DNA of 64,000 bases. Source: HGM11501 sp045123995 (GTDB taxonomy: Bacteria > Bacillota > Clostridia > CAKSNL01 > HGM11501). Below the pieces are notes generated by a model. The model searched no databases, was not told where the DNA came from, and worked only from the letters and a program-made list of their open reading frames with translations. The DNA lies in the NCBI GenBank assembly GCA_045123995.1, contig JBGVKY010000012.1:1-64000 (forward strand). Direction: 5' to 3'. Shown piece by piece: positions 41,184 through 49,506 of this stretch (the first letter of the stretch is position 1; every line of letters starts with the position of its first letter). A program made the translations under genes and the position numbers.

Positions 41184-43715
41184 ATGCACTTTTATACAAT
41201 GAAAAAAGACGAGGCATTAAAGGCCTTATCTTCGTCTGTCAACGGACTTAAGGAAGATGAGGCAGAAAGAAGACTTTCTTCTTTTGGAGAAAATAAATTA
41301 AAAGGGAAAAAGAAAAAAAGCCTTATAAAAAGATTTTTAAGTCAGTTTTGTGACTTTTCCATAATTGCTTTGATTGTTTCGGCAGCTTTATCTTTCGGGA
41401 TTTCTTATATTTCGGGGGACAAGGATGTTTTGGAGCCTGTTATAATTTTAGCTATAGTTATATTAAATGCCGTAATAGGGGTGGTTCAGGAAAGCCGTGC
41501 CATATCGGCAATAGAGGCATTGAAAAGCATAAGCTCGCCAAAAAGCAGAGTTATAAGAGATGGAAAAATAAAGGTAACAGATTCGGAAAAAATCGTACCG
41601 GGGGATATTTTATCACTGGAAGCGGGAGATTTAGTGCCGGCAGACTGCATGATACTTAAAGAAAGCTCTCTTTTGGTGAACGAATCATCCCTTACCGGGG
41701 AAAGTGAAAGTGTATCCAAGGATGCTTCCTTCGTTTGTGAAAAAAATACGCCCGTGACTAAAATGGCAAACTTCCTTTTTTCTTCAACGCTAATTTCGGA
41801 AGGACACGCCGTCGCTTTGGTTGTGGCAACCGGAATGGACACAAAAGTGGGGATTCTTGCATCCATGATAGAAGAGGAAAATAATGAAAAGACACCCCTT
41901 GCCGAAAGACTTAATTCTTCAAGCAAGGTGATGGTGCTTTGCGCAGTTTTGTGCTGTGTGATACTCTTTTTTATAGGAATTTTCAAAAAATATGACCCAC
42001 TTTTTATGTTCATGACATCGGTAACTCTGGCTGTGGCGGCAATTCCCGAGGGTCTTTCTGCCATAGTTACGGTGATGCTGGCATTATCCGTTTCGAAAAT
42101 GGCTAAAAGCGGTGCAGTTGTAAGGAATTTACCTGCAGTTGAAACATTGGGGAGTGCCACCTTTATTTGTACCGATAAGACGGGGACTTTAACGGAAAAT
42201 AAAATGACCGTAAAGCATGTGACGGGAGATAGAGAAAAGGTTCTTAAATTCATGGCAATATGCTCGGAAAAAGGGGAAAATCCCACGGAAAAAGCAATAC
42301 TGAAAGCCTCGGGATTGGATAAGGATAAACTGGATTCAGAATTCAAAAGGCTTTTTGAGATACCTTTTTCATCTAAAAGAAAAAGAATGGTAACCGTAAA
42401 CAGCTTCGGGGATAAATACATAACCTTAGTAAAGGGTGCTTTTGATATAATTATGCCCTTTTGCAGTTTCGCTGAGATAAACGGACAAAAAAGGTCTTTA
42501 ACAAAGGAGATATCCCAAAAGCTTAAAAAAGAAAATGATTCTCTGGCAGAATCGGGAATGAGAGTTATCGCTCTTGCCTGTAAAATTACCGACACCCCGG
42601 AAAATGACGAAAAGGACTTAACCTTTATGGGAATGGCAGCCTTGAGCGATCCTTTAAGGAAAGAGGCAAAAAAGGCGGTAAAAGAATGTATTGAAGCAGG
42701 AATAAGGGTGGTTATGATTACGGGCGATCATAAAAAAACCGCTCTTTCCATAGGACGAGAGTTGGGGATTGACAAAGGCGGAGTCATAGAGGGGACGGAA
42801 GTTGACTCAATGAGCGAGGAGGAACTTAAAAATTCACTTAATGAAGTTTCCGTCTTTGCAAGAGTTCTCCCGGAGCACAAAATGAAAATTATAAAGGCGT
42901 TAAAATCCAAAGGACATATTGCTGCCATGACTGGGGACGGGGTGAATGACGGACCTGCCTTATCTTCGGCAGATATAGGGATTGCCATGGGTAAAAGCGG
43001 AACCGATGTGGCAAGATGTGCCTCAGACATGATTCTGACAGACGATAATTTTGCAACTATTGTGAAGGCGGTAAAAGAGGGAAGAACGCTTTTTGCCAAT
43101 ATAAGGAAGGCTATTCATTTTCTCTTATCCTCCAATATGGGTGAGATAATTTTAATGATGGCAGGTTTTCTTTTAGGAAACGGGGCAGTGCTTTTTCCCG
43201 TTCAGCTTTTATGGGTTAATTTAATAACCGATTCACTTCCTGCCATATCATTAGGAATGGACAAAGCCTCGGAGGATATTATGCTTAAAAAGCCTAAAAA
43301 TCTGAAAAAAAGCTTTTTTTCAGAGGGTCTTTTATCCGAGATTATATTTGAAGGGGCGCTGATAGGTGCCATTGCCTATGCGGCATTCACATTCGGTAAC
43401 ACCCGTATAGGAGGGGGAGAGGCTCTTGGAAGAACCATGGCTTTTTGTACCTTAAGCATATCGCAGCTTATCCACGCTTTTTGCGTGAGAACGGAAAAAA
43501 GCGTCTTTTTAAATAAAAACCACAACTTCTATCTTATAGGTTCATTTTTCGTAGGTTTTTTTCTGCAGTATTTATCCTCAAGTACCCCTTTGCTATGTAA
43601 AATTTTCAAGACAACACCACTTGATTTAACATCCTGGTTCTATGTTTTTTTATTCTCATTGGTGCCACTTTTTGTAAGCGAAGTATCAAAGCTTTTAAAG
43701 GGGCTTAAAAGTTGA
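41184..43715 (+). CDS. Calcium-type P-type ATPase
   Basis: The 843-residue pump has the phosphorylation motif CTDKTGTLTENKM (near residue 330), the actuator LTGESESV near 172, GDGVNDGPAL near 590 and KGAFD in the nucleotide-binding domain. Ion-site residues of P2A pumps are kept: PEGL in helix 4, SNMGEI (Asn and Glu) in helix 5 and NLITDSLPA in helix 6. This points to calcium export, although manganese or other cations remain possible. GGGAGG lies 8 bases upstream. The next operon's promoter overlaps its stop codon. Confidence 0.92.
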   Translation: MHFYTMKKDEALKALSSSVNGLKEDEAERRLSSFGENKLKGKKKKSLIKRFLSQFCDFSIIALIVSAALSFGISYISGDKDVLEPVIILAIVILNAVIGVVQESRAISAIEALKSISSPKSRVIRDGKIKVTDSEKIVPGDILSLEAGDLVPADCMILKESSLLVNESSLTGESESVSKDASFVCEKNTPVTKMANFLFSSTLISEGHAVALVVATGMDTKVGILASMIEEENNEKTPLAERLNSSSKVMVLCAVLCCVILFFIGIFKKYDPLFMFMTSVTLAVAAIPEGLSAIVTVMLALSVSKMAKSGAVVRNLPAVETLGSATFICTDKTGTLTENKMTVKHVTGDREKVLKFMAICSEKGENPTEKAILKASGLDKDKLDSEFKRLFEIPFSSKRKRMVTVNSFGDKYITLVKGAFDIIMPFCSFAEINGQKRSLTKEISQKLKKENDSLAESGMRVIALACKITDTPENDEKDLTFMGMAALSDPLRKEAKKAVKECIEAGIRVVMITGDHKKTALSIGRELGIDKGGVIEGTEVDSMSEEELKNSLNEVSVFARVLPEHKMKIIKALKSKGHIAAMTGDGVNDGPALSSADIGIAMGKSGTDVARCASDMILTDDNFATIVKAVKEGRTLFANIRKAIHFLLSSNMGEIILMMAGFLLGNGAVLFPVQLLWVNLITDSLPAISLGMDKASEDIMLKKPKNLKKSFFSEGLLSEIIFEGALIGAIAYAAFTFGNTRIGGGEALGRTMAFCTLSISQLIHAFCVRTEKSVFLNKNHNFYLIGSFFVGFFLQYLSSSTPLLCKIFKTTPLDLTSWFYVFLFSLVPLFVSEVSKLLKGLKS

Positions 43716-43740
43716 CAAAGACAAGACTTTAATATATAAT
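43712..43740 (+). promoter_or_regulatory. Promoter of the phosphatase-dgt-rnmV operon
   Basis: TTGACA (43712-43717) and TATAAT (43735-43740) are separated by 17 bases; the -35 box overlaps the stop codon of the ATPase gene. Confidence 0.88.
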
Positions 43741-43768
43741 GAGAAAAAACTTTGAATGAGGAATTTAT

Positions 43769-44428
43769 ATGAGCACAGTCATTTTCGATCTTGACGGAAC
43801 ACTTTTAAATACAATAAAAACTATCACCTATTATGCAAATTGTGCCTTGTCGGAGAACGGATTTCAGACTTTTCCTGAAGAAAGGTATAAGTATTTTGTG
43901 GGAAACGGAGCGGTTCTGCTTATCGAAAGGGCACTGGATGCCGGGGGAAACCTTACAAAAGAAAATTTTGATAAGGTTTTTACACTCTATAATAAGATGT
44001 ATAATGCCGATACATTGTATCTTACAAAACCCTATGACGGGGTCATCGACATGCTTAGAAAACTTAAAAAAGAGGGGATAAAAACTGCAGTTTTATCCAA
44101 TAAACCCCACGAGGCGACGTGTGATGTGGTGGAAAAGATTTTAGGAAAAGAGCTTATAGACTTAGCTTCTGGCGGAAAAAAGGAAGTCCCCTTAAAGCCA
44201 GATCCCACTGCGGTTTATGAAATAATGGAAAAGCTTTCTTCTGATAAGGAAAAAACCTTTTTTGTGGGAGATACCTCGGTTGATATAAAAACAGGCATAA
44301 ACGCAGGCCTTTGTCCCATTGGTGTCACCTGGGGCTTTCGCCCCGAAAGTGAGCTTTTGCGTGCAGGAGCTAAATTTATCGCAAATAATACAGGTGAACT
44401 TATTAAAATAATAAGGAGTAACAGATGA
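43769..44428 (+). CDS. HAD-superfamily phosphatase, phosphoglycolate phosphatase-like
   Basis: The 219-residue protein has HAD motif I IFDLDGTLLNT (residues 5-15), motif II AVLSNKPH near 110, the Lys-containing PLKPDPTAV near 145 and motif IV FVGDTSVDIKTGINAG near 165. It is the Gph/PpaX subgroup in layout, but the true substrate cannot be read from sequence. The stop overlaps the dGTPase-like start by 4 bases. Confidence 0.85.
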   Translation: MSTVIFDLDGTLLNTIKTITYYANCALSENGFQTFPEERYKYFVGNGAVLLIERALDAGGNLTKENFDKVFTLYNKMYNADTLYLTKPYDGVIDMLRKLKKEGIKTAVLSNKPHEATCDVVEKILGKELIDLASGGKKEVPLKPDPTAVYEIMEKLSSDKEKTFFVGDTSVDIKTGINAGLCPIGVTWGFRPESELLRAGAKFIANNTGELIKIIRSNR

Positions 44429-45648
44429 AATTTAAAAATGAAGCAACATTTCCAGGCAATGAAAAGTGGGAAAATGCAATAAAAAGAGAGGTTTCAATAT
44501 ATAAGCGTGAGGAAGATGTGAGAACGCCTTTCGGGAGAGATTATACAAGAATTATACACTCCATGGCATACAGACGCTTAAAGCACAAGACCCAGGTGTT
44601 TTTCTCCCCTCAGAGCGATCATATATGCACAAGAATTGAACATGTATGTCATGTGGAATCAGTAAGCTATACCATTGGAAACTATCTGGGGCTTAATACG
44701 GAGCTTACCAAGGCTATTTCCGTGGGTCATGACTTAGGTCATGCTCCTTTTGGTCATGCAGGGGAAGGGGTTCTTAATGAAATTGCTGTAAAAAACGGAA
44801 TAAAAGAGGGCTTCTGGCATGAGAGAAATTCCCTCCATCTGGTTGACGATTTAGAGCTTTTGGAGGATGATAAAAGCTTTCGTAAAAATATGAATCTTAC
44901 CTATGGTGTAAGAGACGGAATACTTTCTCATTGCGGAGAGGTTGATGAAAATCATCTTTTCCCCAGAAGTGAGGCTGTTAGTCTTAAAAGCTTTAAGAAA
45001 GCATCAGATTATTCCCCCTATACCTGGGAGGGCTGTGTTGTAAAGCTGGCAGATAAAATATCTTATCTTGGAAGAGACTTGGAAGATGCCCTTATACTTA
45101 AAATCCTTTCTAAAAATGAGATAAAGGAGCTTGTTAAAATCTTAAAGGATGATGAAAAGCTTTCGGATGTCAGCTTAGAGCACATAAACAACACTGTTTT
45201 GATAAGTGAATTTATATCGGACGTGTGCAAAAATTCTTCTCCTGAAGAAGGCATATGTTTATCTCCCCAGAGGGTTCATTTGATGAAGCTTATAAAAGAA
45301 TTCAACTATAAGCATATATACGGTCATTACAGGCTTGAGGGCTATAAGGAATACGCATTCATGGCACTTAATAAAATTTTCGATACAATTTATAGTACTT
45401 ATAAAGGTGAAAAAACCGCAGATGAAATTATAAAGGCATCAAAGTATTATCCTTTCATGCAAAGCTTTCTTCACTGGATAGCGCAGTACTGGGATCTGGA
45501 TGAAGAAAAGGCAGAAAACCTTAAAAATAAAAATGTCTATAATATAAAAGAGGATAAAATTGATTTTGCCAGGGCGATAGTTGACTATATTTCGGGAATG
45601 AGCGACTCCTATGCCGAAAAGGTTTACAGAACGATTATAAATTTTTAG
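44425..45648 (+). CDS. dgt: dGTP triphosphohydrolase-like HD protein
   Basis: Dgt-like enzymes cut dNTPs to nucleoside and triphosphate. The 407 residues begin with YTRIIHSMAYRRLKHKTQVF and hold the HD motif ISVGHDLGHAPFGHAGE near 100-116, the RIEHVCHVESVSY helix and VKLADKISYLGRDLED near 205, all typical of the short class. The start has AAGGAG and overlaps the phosphatase stop. The RNase M5-like gene follows after 8 bases. Confidence 0.93.
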   Translation: MKFKNEATFPGNEKWENAIKREVSIYKREEDVRTPFGRDYTRIIHSMAYRRLKHKTQVFFSPQSDHICTRIEHVCHVESVSYTIGNYLGLNTELTKAISVGHDLGHAPFGHAGEGVLNEIAVKNGIKEGFWHERNSLHLVDDLELLEDDKSFRKNMNLTYGVRDGILSHCGEVDENHLFPRSEAVSLKSFKKASDYSPYTWEGCVVKLADKISYLGRDLEDALILKILSKNEIKELVKILKDDEKLSDVSLEHINNTVLISEFISDVCKNSSPEEGICLSPQRVHLMKLIKEFNYKHIYGHYRLEGYKEYAFMALNKIFDTIYSTYKGEKTADEIIKASKYYPFMQSFLHWIAQYWDLDEEKAENLKNKNVYNIKEDKIDFARAIVDYISGMSDSYAEKVYRTIINF

Positions 45649-45656
45649 GAGACAAT

Positions 45657-46229
45657 ATGCTTAAGATAGAAAGAACAATTATAGTTGAGGGAAATTACGA
45701 TAAAATAAAGCTTGGTAAGCTGGTGGATGCTCATATTATTGCCACCGGAGGATTCAGGATTTTCCGTGACAAGGCAATGAAAGACATGATTTCTGCCCTT
45801 GCTAAAAAAACAGGGATTATAATTCTCACCGATTCGGACAGAGCAGGCTTTGTTATAAGAAACCATATAAAAGGGTTCGTTAAAGAGGGAGAGATAATAA
45901 ATCTCTATATCCCTGACGTAAGGGGAGTTGAAAAAAGAAAAGATGAGCCTTCGAAGGAGGGGCTTTTGGGCGTTGAGGGCATGGAGGACGAAGTTTTGTT
46001 AAAGCTTTTGGCCGAGGCTGACTCAAAGAATAACAGAAAAAAAGAAGTATCTTATTATGAATTTTATACTGACGGCTTTGCAGGAGGACTGGGAAGCAGG
46101 GAAAAGAGAGAAAAATTCTGTAAGGAAGCAAATCTCCCGAAAAGACTTTCCGCAAAGGAGCTTTTACTTGTTATAAATAGACTCTATACCCCGGAAGAAT
46201 ACAGAGAAATTAAAGATAGAGTAATATAA
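45657..46229 (+). CDS. rnmV: RNase M5-like Toprim protein
   Basis: The 190-residue protein begins with a Toprim domain: TIIVEGNYDKIKL (catalytic Glu), then IILTDSDRAGFVIRNHI (DxD motif). A C-terminal DUF4093-like half follows with KEEVSYY-type text (KKEVSYYEFYTDGFAGG) and AKELLLVINRLYTPEEY. RNase M5 matures 5S rRNA in Bacillus, where rnmV lies beside ksgA; here it follows dgt and no rRNA gene is in the window. The motif match is good but the substrate is inferred. Confidence 0.8.
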   Translation: MLKIERTIIVEGNYDKIKLGKLVDAHIIATGGFRIFRDKAMKDMISALAKKTGIIILTDSDRAGFVIRNHIKGFVKEGEIINLYIPDVRGVEKRKDEPSKEGLLGVEGMEDEVLLKLLAEADSKNNRKKEVSYYEFYTDGFAGGLGSREKREKFCKEANLPKRLSAKELLLVINRLYTPEEYREIKDRVI

Positions 46230-46257
46230 AAAGCCAATGCAAAAGCATCGGCTTTTT
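46227..46257 (+). terminator. Terminator of the rnmV operon
   Basis: AAAAAGCC-ATGC pairs with GCAT-GGCTTTTT around an AAAA loop, directly after the stop codon. Confidence 0.8.
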
Positions 46258-46271
46258 ACTTTATCAAACAA

Positions 46272-46300
46272 AAAAACACATCGGGGTACGATGTGTTTTT
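46272..46300 (-). terminator. Terminator-like hairpin attached to a duplicated tRNA-Tyr 3' end
   Basis: AAAAACACATCG (46272-46283) pairs with CGATGTGTTTTT (46289-46300). On the minus strand it follows a copy of the tRNA-Tyr acceptor end (46303-46325), matching the arrangement next to tRNA-Arg. Confidence 0.65.
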
Positions 46301-46302
46301 CG

Positions 46303-46405
46303 TTTGGTGGGGAGAGGTGGATTCGCTTTTCTGCGGAAAAGCCATCCGGTGGCTCTGACAGTCCACCGGACTGTCATTCACTACCACAGGTTCGAATCCT
46401 CCATC
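46303..46405. repeat. tRNA-linked structured element 3 with duplicated tRNA-Tyr 3' end
   Basis: Bases 46303-46325 are identical to 46444-46466, the acceptor end, CCA and half T-arm of tRNA-Tyr. The copy breaks off at GGATTCG and continues with hairpin GCTTTTCTGCGGAAAAGC, then CCGGTGG and a perfect hairpin TGACAGTC-CACCG-GACTGTCA (46356-46376), and ends in GGTTCGAATCC (46389-46399). This is the same plan as elements 1 and 2 beside tRNA-Arg, including the CACCG loop of element 1 and the TGCG loop of element 2. Confidence 0.6.
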
Positions 46406-46410
46406 AAATA

Positions 46411-46446
46411 AAAAAAACAGACGCCCAAAAGGACATCTGTTTTTTT
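46411..46446 (-). terminator. Terminator of the tRNA-Thr/tRNA-Tyr operon
   Basis: On the minus strand an ACAGA-type stem (46413-46421 with 46436-46444) with an imperfect inner part ends in a run of T just downstream of tRNA-Tyr. Confidence 0.7.
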
Positions 46447-46530
46447 GGTGGGGAGAGGTGGATTCGAACCACCGAAGCTAGAAGCAGCAGATTTACAGTC
46501 TGTCCCCTTTGGCCACTCGGGAACCTCCCC
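46446..46530 (-). tRNA. tRNA-Tyr (anticodon GTA)
   Basis: On the minus strand the acceptor GGGGAGG pairs with TCTCCCC. The anticodon loop CTGTAAA carries GTA, a long variable arm typical of bacterial tRNA-Tyr is present, and the T-arm GGTGG-TTCGAAT-CCACC is perfect. The discriminator is A and CCA is encoded (46446-46448). Confidence 0.96.
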
Positions 46531-46539
46531 TTATTTAAT

Positions 46540-46615
46540 TGGAGCTGGTGATGGGACTCGAACCCGCAACCTGCTGATTACAAATCAGCTGCTCTGCCAA
46601 TTGAGCTACACCAGC
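46540..46615 (-). tRNA. tRNA-Thr (anticodon TGT)
   Basis: The acceptor GCTGGTG pairs with CACCAGC. The anticodon stem GCTGA/TCAGC encloses TTTGTAA with anticodon TGT, the T-loop is TTCGAGT, and CCA is encoded. It is the first gene of a two-tRNA operon, 9 bases before tRNA-Tyr. Confidence 0.96.
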
Positions 46616-46626
46616 GCAACAACTAA

Positions 46627-46655
46627 ATAATAGCATAAGTGAATACGTTTGTCAA
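46627..46655 (-). promoter_or_regulatory. Promoter of the tRNA-Thr/Tyr operon
   Basis: On the minus strand TTGACA (46655-46650) and TATTAT (46632-46627) are separated by 17 bases, 11 bases before tRNA-Thr. Confidence 0.88.
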
Positions 46656-46683
46656 GCATTTTTTTTATGTTTTTAATTTTTTC

Positions 46684-47457
46684 TTAATCTCCTAAAATCT
46701 CAAGGTTTCTTAAAAGAACATTTTTACCGCGCCAGGCAAAGGCACGGTCACGATATTTTTCATTAAATTCCCGATTTGAAAGACCGTTTAAATCTTCTTT
46801 TCTTAAGGTACATATTCTGTCTTTTTTAAATTCATCAAGGCAAGCACCCTTGCCTTGATTCATGGGACAAACCCTCTGACAGATATCACAGCCGAAGATA
46901 AGATTGCTTTTTTTTAGAATTCTGATTTCTTCTTCGTTAAGTTCTCCTTTTTTCTGGGAAATATGGCTGGCACATTTTTCAGCCAGAAAAGAATTTTCCG
47001 AAAGTGCACCCCCGGGGCAAGATGTAATACATAAATTACATGAAAGACAGGATGATGTCAAAGGGGCATCGGATTCCATCGGAACATTTATAAGTGCATA
47101 ACCGATAAAGAAATAAGAGCCTAAACGCCCGTTTATCAAAAGACCGTTTTTGCCAATGATACCGAGACCTGATTTTTGTGCCACATGAATATTATCAGCA
47201 GGGCCTATATCCACCAAAATTTCAAAATCATCGGTATAAGGAGAAATAATTTTTTCTAAAATTTCTTTTGCTATAATGTGATAATCTTTTCCCCTTGCAT
47301 AAATGGAAATGTTTCCTTTTTCTTCGTCTTCAAAATAGTAGGGGAAAAGACAGCAAACACAAGTTTTGCCCTTATGATGGCAAAAACCGATTTCTTCAAT
47401 ACCCATTGATACGGCTTTTTCAATTATGCTTTTTTTCAGGTCAGCTGTTTTAGACAT
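46684..47457 (-). CDS. QueG-like 4Fe-4S protein (epoxyqueuosine reductase family)
   Basis: QueG makes queuosine from epoxyqueuosine in tRNA. The 257 residues have ILVDIGPADNIHVAQKSGLGIIGKNGLLIN near 80-110 (active-site region) and two 4Fe-4S motifs: CLSCNLCITSCPGGAL near 137-152 and CDICQRVCPMNQG near 190-202. The C-terminal extension seen in longer QueG proteins is missing, so this is the short form; a different cobalamin-dependent reductase cannot be ruled out. Its start lies inside the end of the ppx/gppA gene (22-base overlap). Confidence 0.82.
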   Translation of the reverse strand: MSKTADLKKSIIEKAVSMGIEEIGFCHHKGKTCVCCLFPYYFEDEEKGNISIYARGKDYHIIAKEILEKIISPYTDDFEILVDIGPADNIHVAQKSGLGIIGKNGLLINGRLGSYFFIGYALINVPMESDAPLTSSCLSCNLCITSCPGGALSENSFLAEKCASHISQKKGELNEEEIRILKKSNLIFGCDICQRVCPMNQGKGACLDEFKKDRICTLRKEDLNGLSNREFNEKYRDRAFAWRGKNVLLRNLEILGD

Positions 47458-48302
47458 TCTCTTAAAATACCCTCCCTTACTCCTTTATTGCAAATTACGA
47501 TTTTTTCTGCATTTTTAAGGGTAAAAATTGAATAAAACGGAGCAAGCCCCGCATTTATTATGTCATATCTGTCGTTAAAGGCAGGGATTTTTTTGAGTTC
47601 TTCAGAAGATGTATTTGTTATTTTATCGTAAAATTTCAAAAAAGAATCTTTTGAAATTTCATTTCCGTCATTTATGCCTGAAGAGTATGAGAAAAGTGAG
47701 CGGATTGAGCCACCGAGCCCAATTAAAAAGTGATTTTCAGCATTTTGCAAAAGGTGAAGAGAGGAAAAAGTTTCATTGAAAAATCGTTCTAATTCCTTTT
47801 TATTGTTTCCAAATCTATCGCTCATAACTACAGCGCCTAATGGGAGGCATACGTGGCCGTAAAGCTCGCCTTCGTCAACTCTTATAAGCTCGAGACTTCC
47901 TCCGCCTACATCCATTAAAAAGGCGGAATTTTTACCTATCAAGTCCTGTGCGGCATAAAAATCATATTTTGCTTCATCATCCCCTGAAAGAATTTTTATA
48001 AAAAATCCGAGATTTTTTGCACGAAGGAGAAAATCATCTCTGTTTTCAGCTCTTCTCAAAGCTTCCGTTCCCACGGAAATCACCCGGTCGCACCTTTCTT
48101 TTTTGATGATTTCTGAAAAGGTTGAAAGAGCCGAAAGAGCACGATGCATGGGTTCTTCCTTTAAGATGTTATCTTCTGAAAGTCCCTCTGAAAGTCTTAC
48201 ATAAATGCGGTTATTTGAAAGAACTTCCCGCTTATTTTCTGTGCAGTCCCATATGGTCATCCTGGCTGAATTTGAACCTAAGTCGATTATTGCGATTTTC
48301 AT
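47436..48302 (-). CDS. Ppx/GppA-family phosphatase
   Basis: The 288-residue protein has the actin-like fold motifs IIDLGSNSARMTIWD (residues 4-18), GTEALRRAENR near 97, FLMDVGGGSLELIRV near 133 and GLGGSIRSLFSY near 195, as in exopolyphosphatase and guanosine pentaphosphatase. The longer C-terminal HD domain of many members is absent. The substrate (polyphosphate or pppGpp) cannot be told. The queG-like gene overlaps its end, so they are co-expressed. Confidence 0.88.
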   Translation of the reverse strand: MKIAIIDLGSNSARMTIWDCTENKREVLSNNRIYVRLSEGLSEDNILKEEPMHRALSALSTFSEIIKKERCDRVISVGTEALRRAENRDDFLLRAKNLGFFIKILSGDDEAKYDFYAAQDLIGKNSAFLMDVGGGSLELIRVDEGELYGHVCLPLGAVVMSDRFGNNKKELERFFNETFSSLHLLQNAENHFLIGLGGSIRSLFSYSSGINDGNEISKDSFLKFYDKITNTSSEELKKIPAFNDRYDIINAGLAPFYSIFTLKNAEKIVICNKGVREGILRECLKQLT

Positions 48303-48357
48303 TTTCTGCCCCCTTTACTTTTGGATATTTTTATAGTATTATATTAAAGGTGATTTT

Positions 48358-49005
48358 ATGTTGGATTATTGTCTTTCTTTTCTTGAAGTGAAAAAAGAAG
48401 CCTTTTCTGAAAGGTGCGACGAAGCCTTGGTTTTATCGGAGCCCTGCACCATTGTGGAGGCGGAGGGGAAATACTACTGCTCTGCAGTAGCGGAATTTAT
48501 GCCTTTTTTGAAGAAGGAAACCTGTCTTTTTGAAAAAAATGTATTAGAAAGACTTAAGGTTATAACCTCCCTTTACATAAAGGGAAAAAACTTGATCCCC
48601 GACAAGAATGTAAATATAATTAACTGCTTTGATTTAACCGGGATGGGGGTAAAGACCGAAGCTGAGCTTTTAAAAGGAGACGAAGAGGATGTGCTTTTTT
48701 CTGACATTCCCTATCTTCTTTCAAAAGGGCCTGTTTATGGAATCAAGGAAAACGGAAAGATTGTTTCCCTGGCAGGGGCAGTCATTAAAGGCGATGTGGC
48801 ACATATTCACATTGAGACTGCGCCCGCAGCCAGAAAAAAAGGCTATGCAAAGGCGTGTCTTTTGGCTCTTTGTAATCATCTTAAAGAAGATGAAAAGAAG
48901 GTTTTATACGAATGCAGAAGAGAAAATGAAGCTTCATACCAAACGGTTAAAAGTGCCGGAGGCAGACTTATCTGTCGCTATATAAGATTTATCGGAAGAA
49001 AATAA
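48358..49005 (+). CDS. GNAT-family N-acetyltransferase
   Basis: The 215 residues place a GNAT domain in the C-terminal half: VAHIHIETAPAARKKGYAKACLLAL (acetyl-CoA loop, read here as two pieces around residue 150) and CRRENEASYQTVKSAGG. The N-terminal half is not recognised. The acetylated substrate is unknown. AAAGGTG precedes the ATG. It is transcribed divergently from the ppx/gppA gene. Confidence 0.8.
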   Translation: MLDYCLSFLEVKKEAFSERCDEALVLSEPCTIVEAEGKYYCSAVAEFMPFLKKETCLFEKNVLERLKVITSLYIKGKNLIPDKNVNIINCFDLTGMGVKTEAELLKGDEEDVLFSDIPYLLSKGPVYGIKENGKIVSLAGAVIKGDVAHIHIETAPAARKKGYAKACLLALCNHLKEDEKKVLYECRRENEASYQTVKSAGGRLICRYIRFIGRK

Positions 49006-49036
49006 ATGGGCGTTAAAACGCCCATTTATTTTTATT
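49001..49036. terminator. Bidirectional terminator between GNAT gene and divIVA
   Basis: AATAAATGGGCG (49001-49012) pairs with CGCCCATTTATT (49019-49030), with T-rich flanks for both converging genes. Confidence 0.88.
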
Positions 49037-49460
49037 CTTCATCAACACCCAATCTTTTGGAAACGGCATCAAGTTTGTCTTTATAGCCCTGCATTGCCTG
49101 GAGCGTGGAAATCCTTAAGTCCTTAATCTGATTGCGTTCATCTGAAAGCTCTTTTATTGTAGCTTCCCTTAATTCCTCAGCACGAAGCTGTGCATCAGCT
49201 AAAATTTTCGCGGCTTCTTTTTCGGCAGCGACAATGGCGGTAGCTACATAATCTCTTTCTTTTTCGGAGGCACCCAAAGAATTTTCAAGCTCGGCTATTT
49301 TTTCTTCCAAAGCTGTGATTTTGTCCATAAGCTGACCCTTTTCTTCAGCTAACGCCGAAAGCTTTACTGAATTTTCCAAAGAAAGCTCCTCTAAAAAATC
49401 GTGTACGCTTTTTTTGGTATAGCCGCCGAAAGCGGTCTTTTTAAGTGAATTTATATCCAT
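49032..49460 (-). CDS. divIVA: DivIVA-like coiled-coil protein
   Basis: DivIVA binds curved membrane and organises division sites or poles. The 142-residue protein begins MDINSLKKTAFGGYTKKSVHDFLEEL, which holds the membrane-binding start and the GY-K-VD/DFL pattern of the family. The rest is a long coiled coil (KITALEEKIAELENSLGASEKE). It is short compared with Bacillus DivIVA. GGAGG lies 7 bases upstream of the ATG. Confidence 0.85.
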   Translation of the reverse strand: MDINSLKKTAFGGYTKKSVHDFLEELSLENSVKLSALAEEKGQLMDKITALEEKIAELENSLGASEKERDYVATAIVAAEKEAAKILADAQLRAEELREATIKELSDERNQIKDLRISTLQAMQGYKDKLDAVSKRLGVDEE

Positions 49461-49506
49461 GGATTTTCCTCCGTAGTAAAAGTATAGTTATATTATAAAC
49501 CTTAAA

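Noticed and set aside
41486..42595. An open frame of 369 codons on the minus strand inside the P-type ATPase gene
   Set aside because: It lies fully antisense to a gene with clear motifs, has no ribosome-binding site, and its composition (Ser/Phe-rich) is what the reverse strand of this coding region gives.
46237..46630. Open frames across the tRNA-Thr/tRNA-Tyr region
   Set aside because: They translate tRNA genes and the duplicated tRNA end; frames of this type are known annotation artefacts.
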